Origin: Phoenix dactylifera
Lineage: Eukaryota > Streptophyta > Magnoliopsida > Arecales > Arecaceae
NCBI RefSeq assembly: GCF_009389715.1
Contig: NC_052399.1
Span: 24,437,146-24,501,145 of the forward strand
Direction of reading: 5' to 3'
Length of the DNA stretch: 64,000 nt
Part shown: in pieces, positions 21,259-31,796 of the stretch
Position numbering within the stretch: position 1 is the stretch's first letter
How the letters are laid out: each line of letters begins with the position of its first letter
The notes under the pieces: model-generated
The model's input: only the letters and a program-made list of their open reading frames with translations
The model's database searches: none
What the model was told of the DNA's origin: nothing
Translations under genes and position numbers: made by a program

Positions 21259-23355
21259 CTAACATGAAAAAAAGTAAAGTTTGATTAGTTCATTTGATAT
21301 GTAGTTTTCCACCATTGAAAATTGTAATAACGTATTGAGTATAATTGCTAAGAAAATAAGATTCTTTTTCCAAACCTCCACATTCTTCATTTTATAATTG
21401 ATCAGAGAAATGAATAGGAGGGTGCAAAAATTTAGATTTGCATATTATCTAAGATAATCCCCAACAGAACCATTGTTTGTCTAAGAAAACTATTTGCAAA
21501 GTTCTTGTAATCAATGAAAATTGAACAATTTCTGCAACCATTCATGTCTTGATATATATGTTTCCTCGTACAAATGTACACAATCAACAAAGTGTGCACC
21601 ATAATAGAATGTGTAACTATTTGTTGATCAATGTTTCGAATTTGTGATTATAGTACAAATTTATGAACACCTCGAACATTTGGATGAAGTCATGATTATA
21701 GATGATTACCCCAACCTTTCGTTTGTTGATTGGACTAGACTAGTAAGTAGGAGACTAGCTCAATCTCCCTTGAGGGAACATGCACTTGAGTCATGGAGAT
21801 CCTAATCTTTGTTATATACAAATAATAATCCCTATTTGATTCTAGTGTCTCACTGACATGCTAGGATGGTTTGTTGATCTAAACCCGAAGGACCTAACTC
21901 TGGTCTGTGTTACCCAAATCACCTAGGATGAGGTGAGTTCTGATCTGATAAAAACTTTACTACATATAAGCATTGTTAATCTTGAAAGTCCACATATTTA
22001 AGCTTGAAAATGCTTGTAAATGTAACATTTAGTTTCCTTTCCAATCTTTATTTTTAGTTTTTGTGGGGGGTGAGAACTTTTCTAACCAATTTATAAAAAG
22101 TACTACAATCACCCTGAAAAGGATTCAATTTGATAACAGTAAACAGATTTACAGCATATAGATATGATTAGTAAAACAAGAAAATCAGTTTCAGCAGATT
22201 AAATGCCAAAAAACACAAAAGAGAACAAGAGTCGATGAATTCCGAATCATTTTTCACAGAATAATAGTTGTAGAAATTAATGTTATTGGCCAAAGATAAT
22301 TCAAAAGAGAAACTAGCATATCTATAGTTTTGGTAGCATAGATATACGTATCGAGTCCCAATGGATGACTTCTTTTTCTATTCTTTTCTCTTTTTTTTTC
22401 TTTTTTTTTTTGTTACCGACCAAGGCGTAACTTCATTTGGCATACGTAGATGGTAAATAATTAGAAAATGCTCATATTATAGGATAAATCTCACATTTCC
22501 GTTCTCAAAAAATAATCTTTTTTAAAAAAAAATTAATGAAAAAAAGCTTGTACCTTTTGTAGGGGATTTTGGAGGCGTTGATGGGTCCCTTGGAATAACT
22601 GGCGGCATTGGTACATCTGCACACAAAGAACAAAAGCAAAAAAAAGAATACAATTTTAGATAGAAAATATGAAAACTAATAATGCTAATGATTCATGGAA
22701 TCATCTCTTTTGAAGATAACTTGACTATTAAATTTCCAACGATCTAAGCAACCTCCTAATATTCGGGTGTTACAGAAAATGTAGTTAGTTAATTAAACAT
22801 CACCCTAGTAAAACTAAAATATCCAAACTTAATTAAATACATAAAAAGATTTTTCAAAATAATCCGGCAAAAGTACTGACGCAAGTTATATAGACGTAAA
22901 GAAAATTGAAGTCAGAACTAAATAATATTCATCTGAATCAGATGTTAAAGGAAAGGCCAAACATAACCAAAAAAAAAAAAAAAAAACGAAAAAAAGGAAG
23001 TAAAAAGAATGGCTCATGTTAATTTACCACCGGACTTTTTGCACTTGCCGACATCCGCCGGATGGAGACCGCAGCGCGTCGGAAACTGGATCACCTCGGC
23101 CAGCATAACGTTGAAGGCCTTGAGGGCCTTGTCGTCGCCGAGTAACTCGCAGAGGCATCCAACGTCGTTCTCCAGCTCATTCTTCAGCGCCATGCAGCAC
23201 ACCGACGATGGACGCTTGCCGGAGTGCAGGAAATCGACGCACGGCATCAGCTTCGTTATGCATGGCTTCACTCCTTGGTCATCCTGAGACAGGGTGGTGG
23301 AAGCCCATGAGGCGAGGAAGAGGAGGAAGAAGAGGATGAGCTTCTCGGATGCCAT
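21161..23355 (-). CDS. GPI-anchored non-specific lipid-transfer protein (three exons)
   Basis: Coding exons 23355-23028, 22616-22554 and 21258-21161 join in frame to 162 residues. Residues 1-23 are a signal peptide (MASEKLILFFLLFLASWAS...). The eight-cysteine motif of plant lipid-transfer proteins is complete: Cys32, Cys39, Cys53-Cys54, Cys67-x-Cys69, Cys95 and Cys105. A Pro/Ser/Thr linker (VPMPPVIPRDPSTPPKSPTK) follows, then a hydrophobic tail (ISVAGLLIIGGMLSIFTLF) to the stop, typical of GPI attachment signals. Family knowledge: such LTPG or xylogen-like proteins sit on the outer face of the plasma membrane or in the wall and bind lipids, often for cuticle or suberin export. The exact substrate cannot be read from sequence. 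Splice sites: G|GTAAAT, CAG|AT, AAAG|GTACAA, TTAG|GG. No defects seen, so it is probably functional. Confidence 0.92.
22554..22616 (-). CDS. LTPG exon 2
   Basis: A 63-bp exon between a TGCAG acceptor and an AAAG|GTACAAG donor. It encodes the Pro-rich linker. Too short to be found as an open frame. Confidence 0.88.
23028..23355 (-). CDS. LTPG exon 1
   Basis: Start ATG at 23355, signal peptide and the whole eight-cysteine domain. It ends in phase 1 at a GTAAAT donor. Reading past the donor would add only GKLT and a stop. Confidence 0.92.
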
Positions 23356-23999
23356 GAAAACTTCTCTCTCTTGTCTTCCCTATATATCTATCTCTATCTA
23401 TGTTTCTTCTACCATTAGTTGCTCGTTTAGATGAGCTTGTGGGCTTTGTATAAAGGGATAAGGAGGGATGAGCGAGAGTCCATAACGGATTTGATTCTGC
23501 GAGGTTGGCCGGCGCGTTTTGTTCGGCGAAGCCTTCTGGGTTTGTTGTGGCTTGCCTCTCTGTGAGAGTGCCGTTGGTGCACGGAACTGGAGTTGCTATG
23601 GATTGAATGAGCTTGACCAAGAAAACTCCTTCCTTAAGGACTCTAATCACTTAATAATATCTCGCTTTTCAGGAATTCGAATTAGAATGAGATTATATAT
23701 AAATATATAACAAACTAACCGGTTTTCTTTTTTGGCTGTTGTTGAGCAAACCTCTTATGGAGCAAACCTCTTATGGAGAAATTGAAGGAATTATTTCGGC
23801 TAGAGATTTGAGGTAAAAGGCCCGTAGGATTCAAATTTATAGGAGAAAATAAAGAATGATTTACAAATAAGATATACTTTCCTAAATTATTGCATAGTGT
23901 AAAGAAAAGTTTTTGAATAGCTGTACAATATGCAAGAATTATTTGGTTAACTTTGGTTGATAATGAACTCTTTGGCGTGCTAATGATTATATGCCTTAA

Positions 24000-24347
24000 T
24001 TCCGCAAGGTGGTAGCACGGTTGGAATGGGGCTAAAATTTCATCGGAGTGGCCCAAGTCCGAAACGCGCGGGCGTCGATTAAATGCGGGAACCGGATACC
24101 TCCCGCCTGGTTTGCCTAGTGGAGACGTCATCTAGTCTGCCAGTATTTCGGTGGTGCTGATGTGACGTACTCATACGTGGAAGGAGCTTCCACGCTGGTG
24201 GGGCTCCCCCGCGGTAGAGAGGGTATGGGTAAAACTTGTCTAGCTGTATTAAACATTCTCCAACGAGAAAGAGGCCTAGTGGAGGTTGCTACACGGGTGA
24301 GGTTCTCCTCACCCCCTCTTTCCTTTTCTTTTACCAAAAAAAAATAG
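24000..24347 (+). mobile_element. Possible tRNA-derived SINE
   Basis: TAGCACGGTTGG (near 24011) fits the tRNA A box with one mismatch, and GGCCCAAGTCC (near 24051) is a weak B box at suitable spacing. The GC-rich body ends in a T-rich stretch and A9. It lies inside decayed copia-like sequence. A clear target duplication was not found. Confidence 0.35.
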
Positions 24348-24551
24348 ATTTTTGCCAATAAATAATGTTTTTGAATAGTTACATGATATACAAGAATCTC
24401 TGGGTTAGCATGATGGGCCAATGTTATCACAACAGATTATGGAAAAAGGGGGGATAGAGGCATCTAATTCATGTAAAAGAGATTGAACCCAAGCTAATTC
24501 AAAAGCTATGGCAGCAACTCAATTCTCAACCTCGGTAGATGATCGAGTGAC
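24348..24551 (-). pseudogene. Copia RNase H fragment, left of a solo LTR
   Basis: On the minus strand the sequence shows pieces such as FELAWVQSLLHELDASIPPF and HANPEILVYHVTIQKH. These correspond to the copia RNase H region (usual pattern AELTWLQSLLHEL and ANPVFHSRTKHI). Frames shift and stops occur. It continues across the solo LTR into 25834-26171. Confidence 0.7.
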
Positions 24552-24556
24552 AGACC

Positions 24557-25828
24557 TGTCACGCCTCAAGCTTGGAACGTGACAGACGCCGCACACCTGC
24601 ACGATGGACTGTACAAGCATGCACGGCTGCAGATCATATCAAAATAATAATAAATACCTGAAATTCATTTTTTTAATCAATAATTTACTTAAAGCAAAGT
24701 TTCAAAGTTTCAAAATATCGTATGACAACATAAACCAATTACTCTAATTAGTTTATCTAAAACGCCAATAAATAAAAGGAATCTTCAGAAATCTAGCACA
24801 CTCCCCAAGTCTTGTGAGATCATGTATCTGAATCTTAAAAATAGAATAATATGATAATGAGCTATACTAGCCCAGTAAGCAACATAATACCCCATAGTGG
24901 GATCAAATCATGCTAGATATTTAATCAAAATATAAAATAATGACTGGGCTATGAATCACAAATAACATATTTTACTTTTCAAAACTTATTATCATTTGTA
25001 CAAAAACTCTGATACTAAAGTCTCAACATAAATTAGCTAAGGCCACATAACTCAGTGGCATGGTTTGCACAATGTATCCTTCATCCCACTAAGAAAACAA
25101 GGAGGAAGGAGGAAGGAGGGTAAAGAGCAAAGAGGAAGAGAGCTCCGGCGGTGGCCAGACCTAGGTGGTCGTCGACCTCCGGCCACCCGAGCGCAGAGGC
25201 GGCCGACAGCCACTGCGGTGATCGGCGGGGAGCAAGACCGAGAACAATCTCAATTGGGTTCGAAATAAATTCTAAGAATAAAAGAATAAGGAGAAGGAGA
25301 GCTCACCGGTGAGTCTATAGAAGAAACAGATCTTGGCCAGGGTGGCTCAGTCCGGCCGTCAAGCGGCGGATCTCACGATGGCGGCGATGGCGGCAGCTCG
25401 AACCCGATCTTGAAACAGAGGGAAACATGGATCACGGAAAGGTCTTTGGACGGCGTTGAGACGATGTGGCATGCCGGCCACTGGAGGAGGAAAAGGAGAG
25501 GAAGAGAGAGAGAGGAGAGACGGCTCGATGGTGGCGGCTCAGTGGCAAAGAAATTTATAGGTGGATTTCGGCTCATTCACCACAGCGATTCTCGCGCCGG
25601 TTGTGCGGAATCGGCGGCTGTTCAAGCGGCCATAGGGCAGCTGCAGAACGAACATGGGGCGGCCGTGGGGCTGCCGCGGAGCGCCAACGGCGCCTCTGCT
25701 CCATCTCGCCCGAGAAAAGTGGAGCAGGGGATCGCAATCGTGATCCCCTGTTTTGCTGCTTCTATTGCGCCAAGGGCTGGAGTCGGCTGGGCCTGCCGAT
25801 TTCAGCCTATTAAGGCCCTATTCTCACA
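24557..25828 (+). mobile_element. Solo LTR, 1272 bp, with 5-bp target duplication AGACC
   Basis: It starts TGTCACGCCTCAAGC and ends CCCTATTCTCACA. AGACC flanks both sides exactly (24552-24556 and 25829-25833). The interrupted copia RNase H reads on across the site. No coding region lies inside, so it is a solo LTR, probably gypsy type by its TGTCACGCC start. It is related to the split LTR at 12371-17016. Confidence 0.85.
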
Positions 25829-25833
25829 AGACC

Positions 25834-26171
25834 ATTGCTTCCATAAACATTATGAGATAGGATTGCTTCCAAAGTATAAAATGTAAGCCATGCACGATCA
25901 TCTTTGTCCCCTATCCAATCAGCATTAGAGTAGGATGAAAGAACGAAGAAAAATAATACCTAAGCTCTAAGCCATGATAAATGATCTTCTTGAGATATCA
26001 AGGCATATAACCATTAGTACGCCAAAGAGCTTCTGAGGATTGATGGATGAATTGAGATAATATATTGACTATGTACGCGATATTAGGCTGAGTGTGAGCG
26101 AGATTGAAGTGCACCAACAACTTATCAATATTCAATAGCTTCAATGCAAGGAGAACCATCATGAAGACTAA
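25834..26171 (-). pseudogene. Copia reverse transcriptase end / RNase H start, decayed
   Basis: Minus-strand pieces LHDGSPCIEAIEY, VVGALQ and PNIAYIVNILSQFIHQ match the conserved copia pattern (DGS..DATEYR, LVGALQYLT, RPDIAYAVN.LSQFMH) in changing frames. The sequence stops at 26171 where the composite DNA transposon begins, and its upstream part resumes at 31797. Confidence 0.8.
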
Positions 26172-27313
26172 GGCTCCGTTTGGAGGAGCTGTTGGCAGTA
26201 GAGCTTTTGGAAGTAGAGCTGTTAGAAGTAGAGCTTTTATAAAAAGCTGTTTACTATTTGATAACTATATTTCTAAAGTGCTATGGTACTTTAACATATG
26301 TTTGTAAACAAACTAAGAAAGTACTTTTGTATGACAAAATTACTATAAAGGACATTGCATAATATTATACAATAGATCATAATAAAATATAACATATATT
26401 AATACATTAATATATGATATAGTATAATATTACTGTAATGTAATATAATATTATTGTAATATAGTAATATAACATTGTATACTATAGCATAATAATTTAA
26501 TATAATATTAAATTATTTAACAGAACATATCAATGTATTATGATATAATGTATTATAATATTATATTTATAGTATAATACAATAATAAAGGTACAAAATA
26601 TTATAATTATTAGTGTACATTAATTTTTCATAATATAACATAATATTAAATTATTTAACATAACATATTAATGTATTATGATATAATGTAGTATAATATT
26701 ATATTTATAGTATAATACAATAATAAAGGTATAAAATATTATAATTATTAGCGTAAATTAATTTTTCATAATGTAATATAATATTCAATTATTTAACAAA
26801 ACATATTAATGTATTATGATATAATGTAATATAATATTATATTTATAGAATAATACAATCATAAAGGTATAAAATATTATAATTATTAGTATAAATTAAT
26901 TTTTCATAATATAACATAATATTAAATTATTTAACATAACATATTAATGTATTATGATATAATATACTATGATATTATATTTATAGTATAATACAATAAT
27001 AAAGGTATAAAATAATAATAAGAAATAAGAATACTTTTTTTTTTACACGGAAGAGAGTCTGATCCAATGTTAGAGTTCTTTGTTAGGGCTCCAGCAGATT
27101 TTTAAATTTATAAAGGGACAAAGTATGTAATTGTTATATTTTATTATAGGTATTTTGGTCAAAAGAATAGCTTCTAACAAAGCTCAAAACAACTTTTTTG
27201 GAAAGCTCCAAAATGGAGCTTCTTCTAAACCAATTATCGTTTTTCATCCAAAAGTGCTTTTAGAGAGTTGAAAAGTACTTTTTGGTCCTCCAAAAACTCT
27301 TCCAACTGGAGCC
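26172..27313. mobile_element. MITE-like element A (left arm of the composite)
   Basis: Ends GGCTCCGTTTGGAGGAG and (reverse complement) GGCTCCAGTTGGAAGAG. The outer flank is TAA and the inner flank is TAG. It shares its AAAAGCTGTTT...ACTTTAACATATGTTTG left part and its TATTTTGGTCAAAA...CTCCAAAATGGAG right part with element B. The middle is an AT-rich tandem array. Confidence 0.75.
26508..27012. repeat. AT-rich tandem repeat of about 137 bp, nearly four copies
   Basis: Units start at ATTAAATTATTTAACA or a close variant at 26508, 26645, 26783 and 26921. Copies differ by a few substitutions. The array occupies the middle of element A and is absent from element B. Confidence 0.88.
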
Positions 27314-27950
27314 TAGGTCTAAAAATCGCAGGATAGCCATTGCAATTTTAAAGGGCACTGATTGTTCCAAATTTCCTTTTCCTTTAAATTTCTATCAAGA
27401 TTCAATATACATATACTGACCTATTCACAGATTTTTTCGTACTTTCCAAGCCTATGGTGCACCGGCTGTAATAGTTTGTGACTTTGAGATGGCAGTTTAG
27501 AAGTCAACCTAATTAAGCATGCGCGCGCCCGTGAGAGAGAGTTGATGTCAAGATGTTTCATTCATTGTTCAGTATTTAAATAACAAATGCAAGGAAACTT
27601 TTCTCCATAATCTTGTATCAAATCATCAATCAAGAACTACTATCTTCTTTTAGCAAAAAGAACTACTATCTTCTGCCAAATTAACAGGTCTTATAGATAC
27701 ATGATTGATGTCAAATATGATAAAAAATAATCTAAAACTATTTGACATTCACGTACTTATATACTATATAGCGTGTACCATATTGGTTGTGCACATCGCC
27801 CCTACATATTTCTATAGCGATGTATCAAAATAAATGTTTGGCGAATGGGATTAGCAAAAATAAACCGGTGATAAGTACGGCTTATAGTACGACATAATTT
27901 CTCTTTTCCTCAGCTGAGTTAAAAGTATCATGCCGTTAGCCAGCCCAAAG
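27314..27950. other. Non-coding part of the DNA between the two MITE-like arms
   Basis: No domain or repeat recognised. The stretch ends in the GC-rich promoter-like region of the gene remnant starting near 27960. Confidence 0.4.
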
Positions 27951-27984
27951 TTGGCGCACCGGCCGGGCGCTGGCTTGAGCCCCC

Positions 27985-28898
27985 TCGATAAATACCCTAA
28001 GCTCTCCGTTTCTTTTTCCACAGTTCTGCTCTTTCCCGCCCAGCCATGAAGGCCTCCATCCTCCAAACCACGCGACCGGCGAACCGCGCCCGATCAAAGG
28101 AAACCCCTCTCTCGAAGCGATCCGATCCCAATTCTGGCGAAGGAAAATCCCAAGCAGTTCTCAGCAAACCCTATTTTCTATTCTATTCCTTCTCCATTCA
28201 CCTTTCCTTCTTCATCTTCCTTGTTCTCTTCCCTCAGGATCGTCCCCAAGCGCCTGAGCTGGGAGTTCTCCACCGCACGGGAGGGCATCCACCACGATCC
28301 ATCGGACCCGGACGATTCCTCGCCGGAGGCGACCAGCAACGTGGAAGATCCGGCGGAAGTGAGCTCTCCAAACCCTATATCTTTTTGTTTGAGGGAACCC
28401 AAACCCTAAATCTTTCAAGAATCGCATGTTCTCCTTTTCTTGACTCCCGATCTCTCTGTTTTCCAGACTCATAAGCCTTTAATCTCGGTTTCTTTCAAGA
28501 TTGACGAGATCGTAGTGGTGGAATCCGGCGAGCCCACCGGCGGATGCACCGATTCTGATGCTGCGGAGAGGGAGGAGAAGGAGATGGACAAAGAGAAGGT
28601 GAGGGCTGTGTTGGTGATAGATCGCGTGCGAGAAGCTCTGCTCGAGATCGGTGCACCGGACTTGAGCGATGGATCCAAAAAGGCGGTGGAAGCTCTGGTC
28701 GAGATCGTGATCGGAGATGTGGGCATGGATTCGAGGGCGAGAGATGGGCTGTCGAATCTTGACCTCTGGGCAGATGTGCGCACCGTGATCCTCATTTGCC
28801 TGATTTAGCTGCTGGTGGTGTTGTACGCCTTCGTGGCCACGGCTTTCTCGTTTGGCCGCGGACGGGAAGAAGCTTTTGTCGACTCGCCCCCTATCTGA
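27985..28898 (+). pseudogene. Unrecognised gene remnant with interrupted C-terminal membrane segment
   Basis: A TATA-like GATAAATAC lies near 27988. A first ATG at 28046 opens a basic N-terminus (MKASILQTTRPANRARSKE). An acceptor CCCTCAG precedes a segment reading IVPKRLSWEFSTAREGIHH and an acidic stretch. A good donor GAA|GTGAGC at 28358 and an acceptor TTTCCAG before 28468 give a phase-0 join to THKPLISVSFKIDE... . That exon carries a helical acidic region, then VRTVILICLI and an in-frame TAG (28806-28808). Reading on past the stop gives LLVVLYAFVATAFSFGRGRE and a second stop at 28896. The hydrophobic segment therefore looks like one membrane helix cut by a nonsense change. How exon 1 joins exon 2 in frame is unresolved. 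I do not recognise the family. Confidence 0.5.
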
Positions 28899-30486
28899 AT
28901 TCTTCTTCTAAGTCCGTTTCCAAACCCTAATTTTTTGAAATTTTATTGTCAGTGGAATTTTAGTTCTCCTTCACTGTTTATTTTCTGGTTTTAGTAGTTG
29001 TTTCCAAGAAAAGAAGGGTTGGTGGTCTCGGCGTTGTGATCGGCGATGGACGGGCTCTATCTTTTCACGGCGTGCCTCCATCCGAGTTTTTGTTGTGAGA
29101 TGATGGATATGGATCAAAGCACAAATAACTCCTGTACCAGGATGATATTAATGCCCCTTCCCAACAGCACGATTTGGTGGGTTTTTGGCAATGGCATAGA
29201 GCTCCATTTAAAAATGGAACAATTATAACTTCAATTAAGAAGAACAATGTTATGATAAAACCGTTGTGAAGAATTGTGAAGAATTGCAGAAGGGAGGTGT
29301 CTTCAGGGAGAAGCTTCGGAGACGCAAAAACATCATCATCAGATCTCTTTCCTGATCCTGCCAATAGAAGGACAAAATCCTTTGGAGGTCAGCTGAGTAT
29401 ATCATCTGGGAAGGGCCTCTTGATATGGTACCAATCTCCCAACTCTTAAAGCACTGACATTTTTTCCTCTAAGAAATCCACTTATAAGATAAATATAGAG
29501 AGGTGAGTCTATTAATTACTCTCCTTTTCTCTCTCTCTCATTTCCATGTTTCTCTTCTCTGATTTACCAGTGTACCTCCGACAATGTCAAGGGCTCTATC
29601 AATCGGTAATAACCAGTTTTTTTTCAACCCCTCAGCATCGTCCCCTTTTCTCCATCATCTTTCTTCTTTTTCTGTCAAATTTCAACTTCAAATCTACTCT
29701 GACTCAAGGCCTTTGTCACGCCGTCGCCGACCTCTCCCTCCCAGCATCACCTTCTCATCTTGTTGAGGAGGATACCATGAGCAGTAGGTTGAGCTCATCG
29801 TTGAAAATCTTGAGGAGGTATACAAAGTCAAACTAGCACGTATGAAATATTAATAAAGCTCGTGTGTATTATCCAGACATTATTAACAAAATAATATTGT
29901 TGACTATGTATTACCTTGATTTGAGGTATATGTTAATAAAGTGTAGGTATGTATCAAGAAAATAATAGGTGTGTATCTGAAAGCTGTTAAGTATGTTTCA
30001 TCACACCGAGAAATCTCATATATGTATTGGAAAGTATATGAAAACTAATTATTTAAACTTTTACTACCTCAATTTGAGATAAAAACATAAGATATGTATC
30101 TATAATAAAGTGGGTAAGTATCAATCATTGGTTAAATCGTAGCACAGTCGGTTACCAACCTGGACACCTATGCCAAGAGTCGGTTACCTACCAGGACACT
30201 TATGCCAAGGTCTCGTTCTCTCAACGAAGCCTAAGCATCGAGCTCTCCTTCCAGACCACCACCCCGCATGCCAATGCAAAGGAAAGCAGGGAGATCCCTT
30301 CAAATTTCTTAATGGTAGGCGCGACCGGAGATGAATCTAATCAGATCGATCTATTTAAGTAGGATCTTGTCACGAGTACTACTCTCGAAAGAGGAGCTAA
30401 TAGATCAAAACGAAGAGGATATTAGATTTTGTAGTGATATAACAGCAGTGGTGGTGTTCAGAGAGGAAGAGAAGATGGAATATTTA
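28899..30486. other. Rest of the captured internal DNA
   Basis: Short frames at 29046-29228 and 29546-29836 show no domain. A 32-bp tandem duplication (AGTCGGTTAC...TATGCCAAG, two copies) lies at about 30138-30210. Otherwise AT-rich. Confidence 0.4.
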
Positions 30487-31796
30487 GGCCTTATTTGGGA
30501 GGGTGGTTGGTAACTACATTTCTGAAGTAGAGATTTTATAAAAAGCTATTTGTTGTTTAGTAACTACATTTCTAAAGTACTGTGCTACTTTAACATATGT
30601 TTGGTAAAAAAATTGAGAAAGTACTTTTGGTATGACAAAATAACTATAAAGACATTACATAGTATTATACAATAGAGCATAATAAATTATAATATGTATT
30701 AATATATAAATATATGAAATAGTATAATATTATTATAATATAGTAATATAATATTGTATACTATAGCATAATAATTTATATATACTAATTATAAGGAGGA
30801 GGTAGCATAAGCACCATCCGATAGGGGGGATGATCGGATCAATAGGGGGAGAGCCAAGCGACGAGCTTCGCCCCGATTCGGCGGTCGGCATCGGCCTGAC
30901 GCTCCTCCGCCGCCAGCGGCGACTGGCAGAGAGGACAATTTAGATTCCTTTGGTCGAACCACCCATCGAGGCACTCGTTGTGGAACACATGGCAGCACGC
31001 TAGCCACCGTACCCGGTTGTCGTCGACGAGCTCGCAAAGGCACACCACGTAGCTCGGCTCCTCTCGTTCCCCCTCTGCGGTCGCCGATGGCAAGGCCTCG
31101 TAGGCAAAGGGGCGTCTGGAGGAGGCCATGACGATGAGTCCGGCGAGGCCGGACCTGGCACAGGAGAAGAGGGGATCGTTGGCCGCGGCGGAGGAGGGGT
31201 GGAGGCGTAGGAGGCCGAGGGAGTGGAGGAGGCAGAGGAGGAGGGAGCGGAGGTAGGAGACCCACCCGGTGGCCGCCACGACGTGGAGGATCGGGATGGA
31301 GTCGCTGGAGGCATCGTGGAGTCGGTTCGGGAGCCCCATTTCTTTCCCCCTTCTTCCTTCCTTCTTTTAATTTAATTACTTTCTTAATTTAATAATTATT
31401 ACAGAGTAAAAAATCGGAAGAAAGAAAGAGGGAGAAGAGGCGGAGGGCATCGGGCAGCAGCAAGGGAGAGGGAGAGGGCTTTGAGGGTTGCATTGAAGAG
31501 GGGGAGGGAAGGGGATGGGTGGGAGAGAAAGAGGCGGCGGGATGGAGGGTTTTGGCAGAAAAAAGGAACTTTTAAATGGGAATATTTTGGTCAAAAAATA
31601 GCTTTTCGACGCGACCTAAAAGTGCTTTTTCGAAAATCTCCAAAATGGAGTTTCTCCAAAAAAGCTGTATTCAGCTTTCTGAAAAAGCTAAAATAGATTT
31701 TTAAATTTTTTTACCAAATATCTTTTTTTATTTAAAAGTACTTTTGGAGGGTCAGAAAGTGCTTTTTGGCCCTCCAAAAGTCCTCCAAAGAAGGCC
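30487..31796. mobile_element. MITE-like element B carrying a RING gene (Pack-MITE type)
   Basis: Ends GGCCTTATTTGGGAGG and (reverse complement) GGCCTTCTTTGGAGGA. The inner flank is TTA and the outer flank TAA. The arms at 30487-30792 and about 31583-31796 match element A. The GC-rich centre (about 30793-31582) does not match A and contains a RING-H2 reading frame with what looks like its 5' untranslated region. This is the layout of a transposon that captured a host gene. Confidence 0.7.
30839..31339 (-). CDS. RING-H2 protein, BRH1/RHA-like, inside a MITE-like element
   Basis: 166 residues with no intron. The N-terminal third (residues 1-50) is hydrophobic (VSYLRSLLLCLLHSLGLLRL), as in the short plant BRH1/RHA-type membrane-linked RING proteins. 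The RING is at 97-138: Tyr97 where the first zinc-binding Cys is expected, then Cys100, Cys115, His117, His120, Cys123, Cys135 and Cys138. The RWLACCHVFHNECLDGW segment is very like BRH1-family proteins. These act as E3 ubiquitin ligases by holding an E2 enzyme. Loss of the first Cys (a TGC to TAC change would suffice) should weaken one zinc site; Cys102 could in principle substitute. The frame is intact, so either it is young, or it is under some constraint. The normal chromosomal parent gene is not in this window. Confidence 0.75.
   Translation of the reverse strand: MGLPNRLHDASSDSIPILHVVAATGWVSYLRSLLLCLLHSLGLLRLHPSSAAANDPLFSCARSGLAGLIVMASSRRPFAYEALPSATAEGEREEPSYVVCLCELVDDNRVRWLACCHVFHNECLDGWFDQRNLNCPLCQSPLAAEERQADADRRIGAKLVAWLSPY

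Larger units (their letters stand above)
26172..31796. mobile_element. Composite 5.6-kb PIF/Harbinger-like insertion
   Basis: Outer ends GGCTCCGTTTGGAGGA and (reverse complement) GGCCTTCTTTGGAGGA are inverted repeats. TAA stands outside both (26169-26171 and 31797-31799). The copia RT on the two flanks joins in frame when the insert and one TAA are removed. Inside, the first 1142 bp and the last 1310 bp are each complete MITE-like elements (A and B) with their own inner ends, and 3173 bp of host-like DNA lie between. No transposase is present, so movement would have needed one in trans. Confidence 0.72.

Noticed and set aside
25065..25886. Frames of 67-158 codons on both strands
   Set aside because: They fall in the GC-rich half of a solo LTR with a confirmed target duplication; no domain.
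28178..28808. Minus-strand frames (74-108 codons)
   Set aside because: They are antisense to the spliced gene remnant on the plus strand, which has coherent splice signals.
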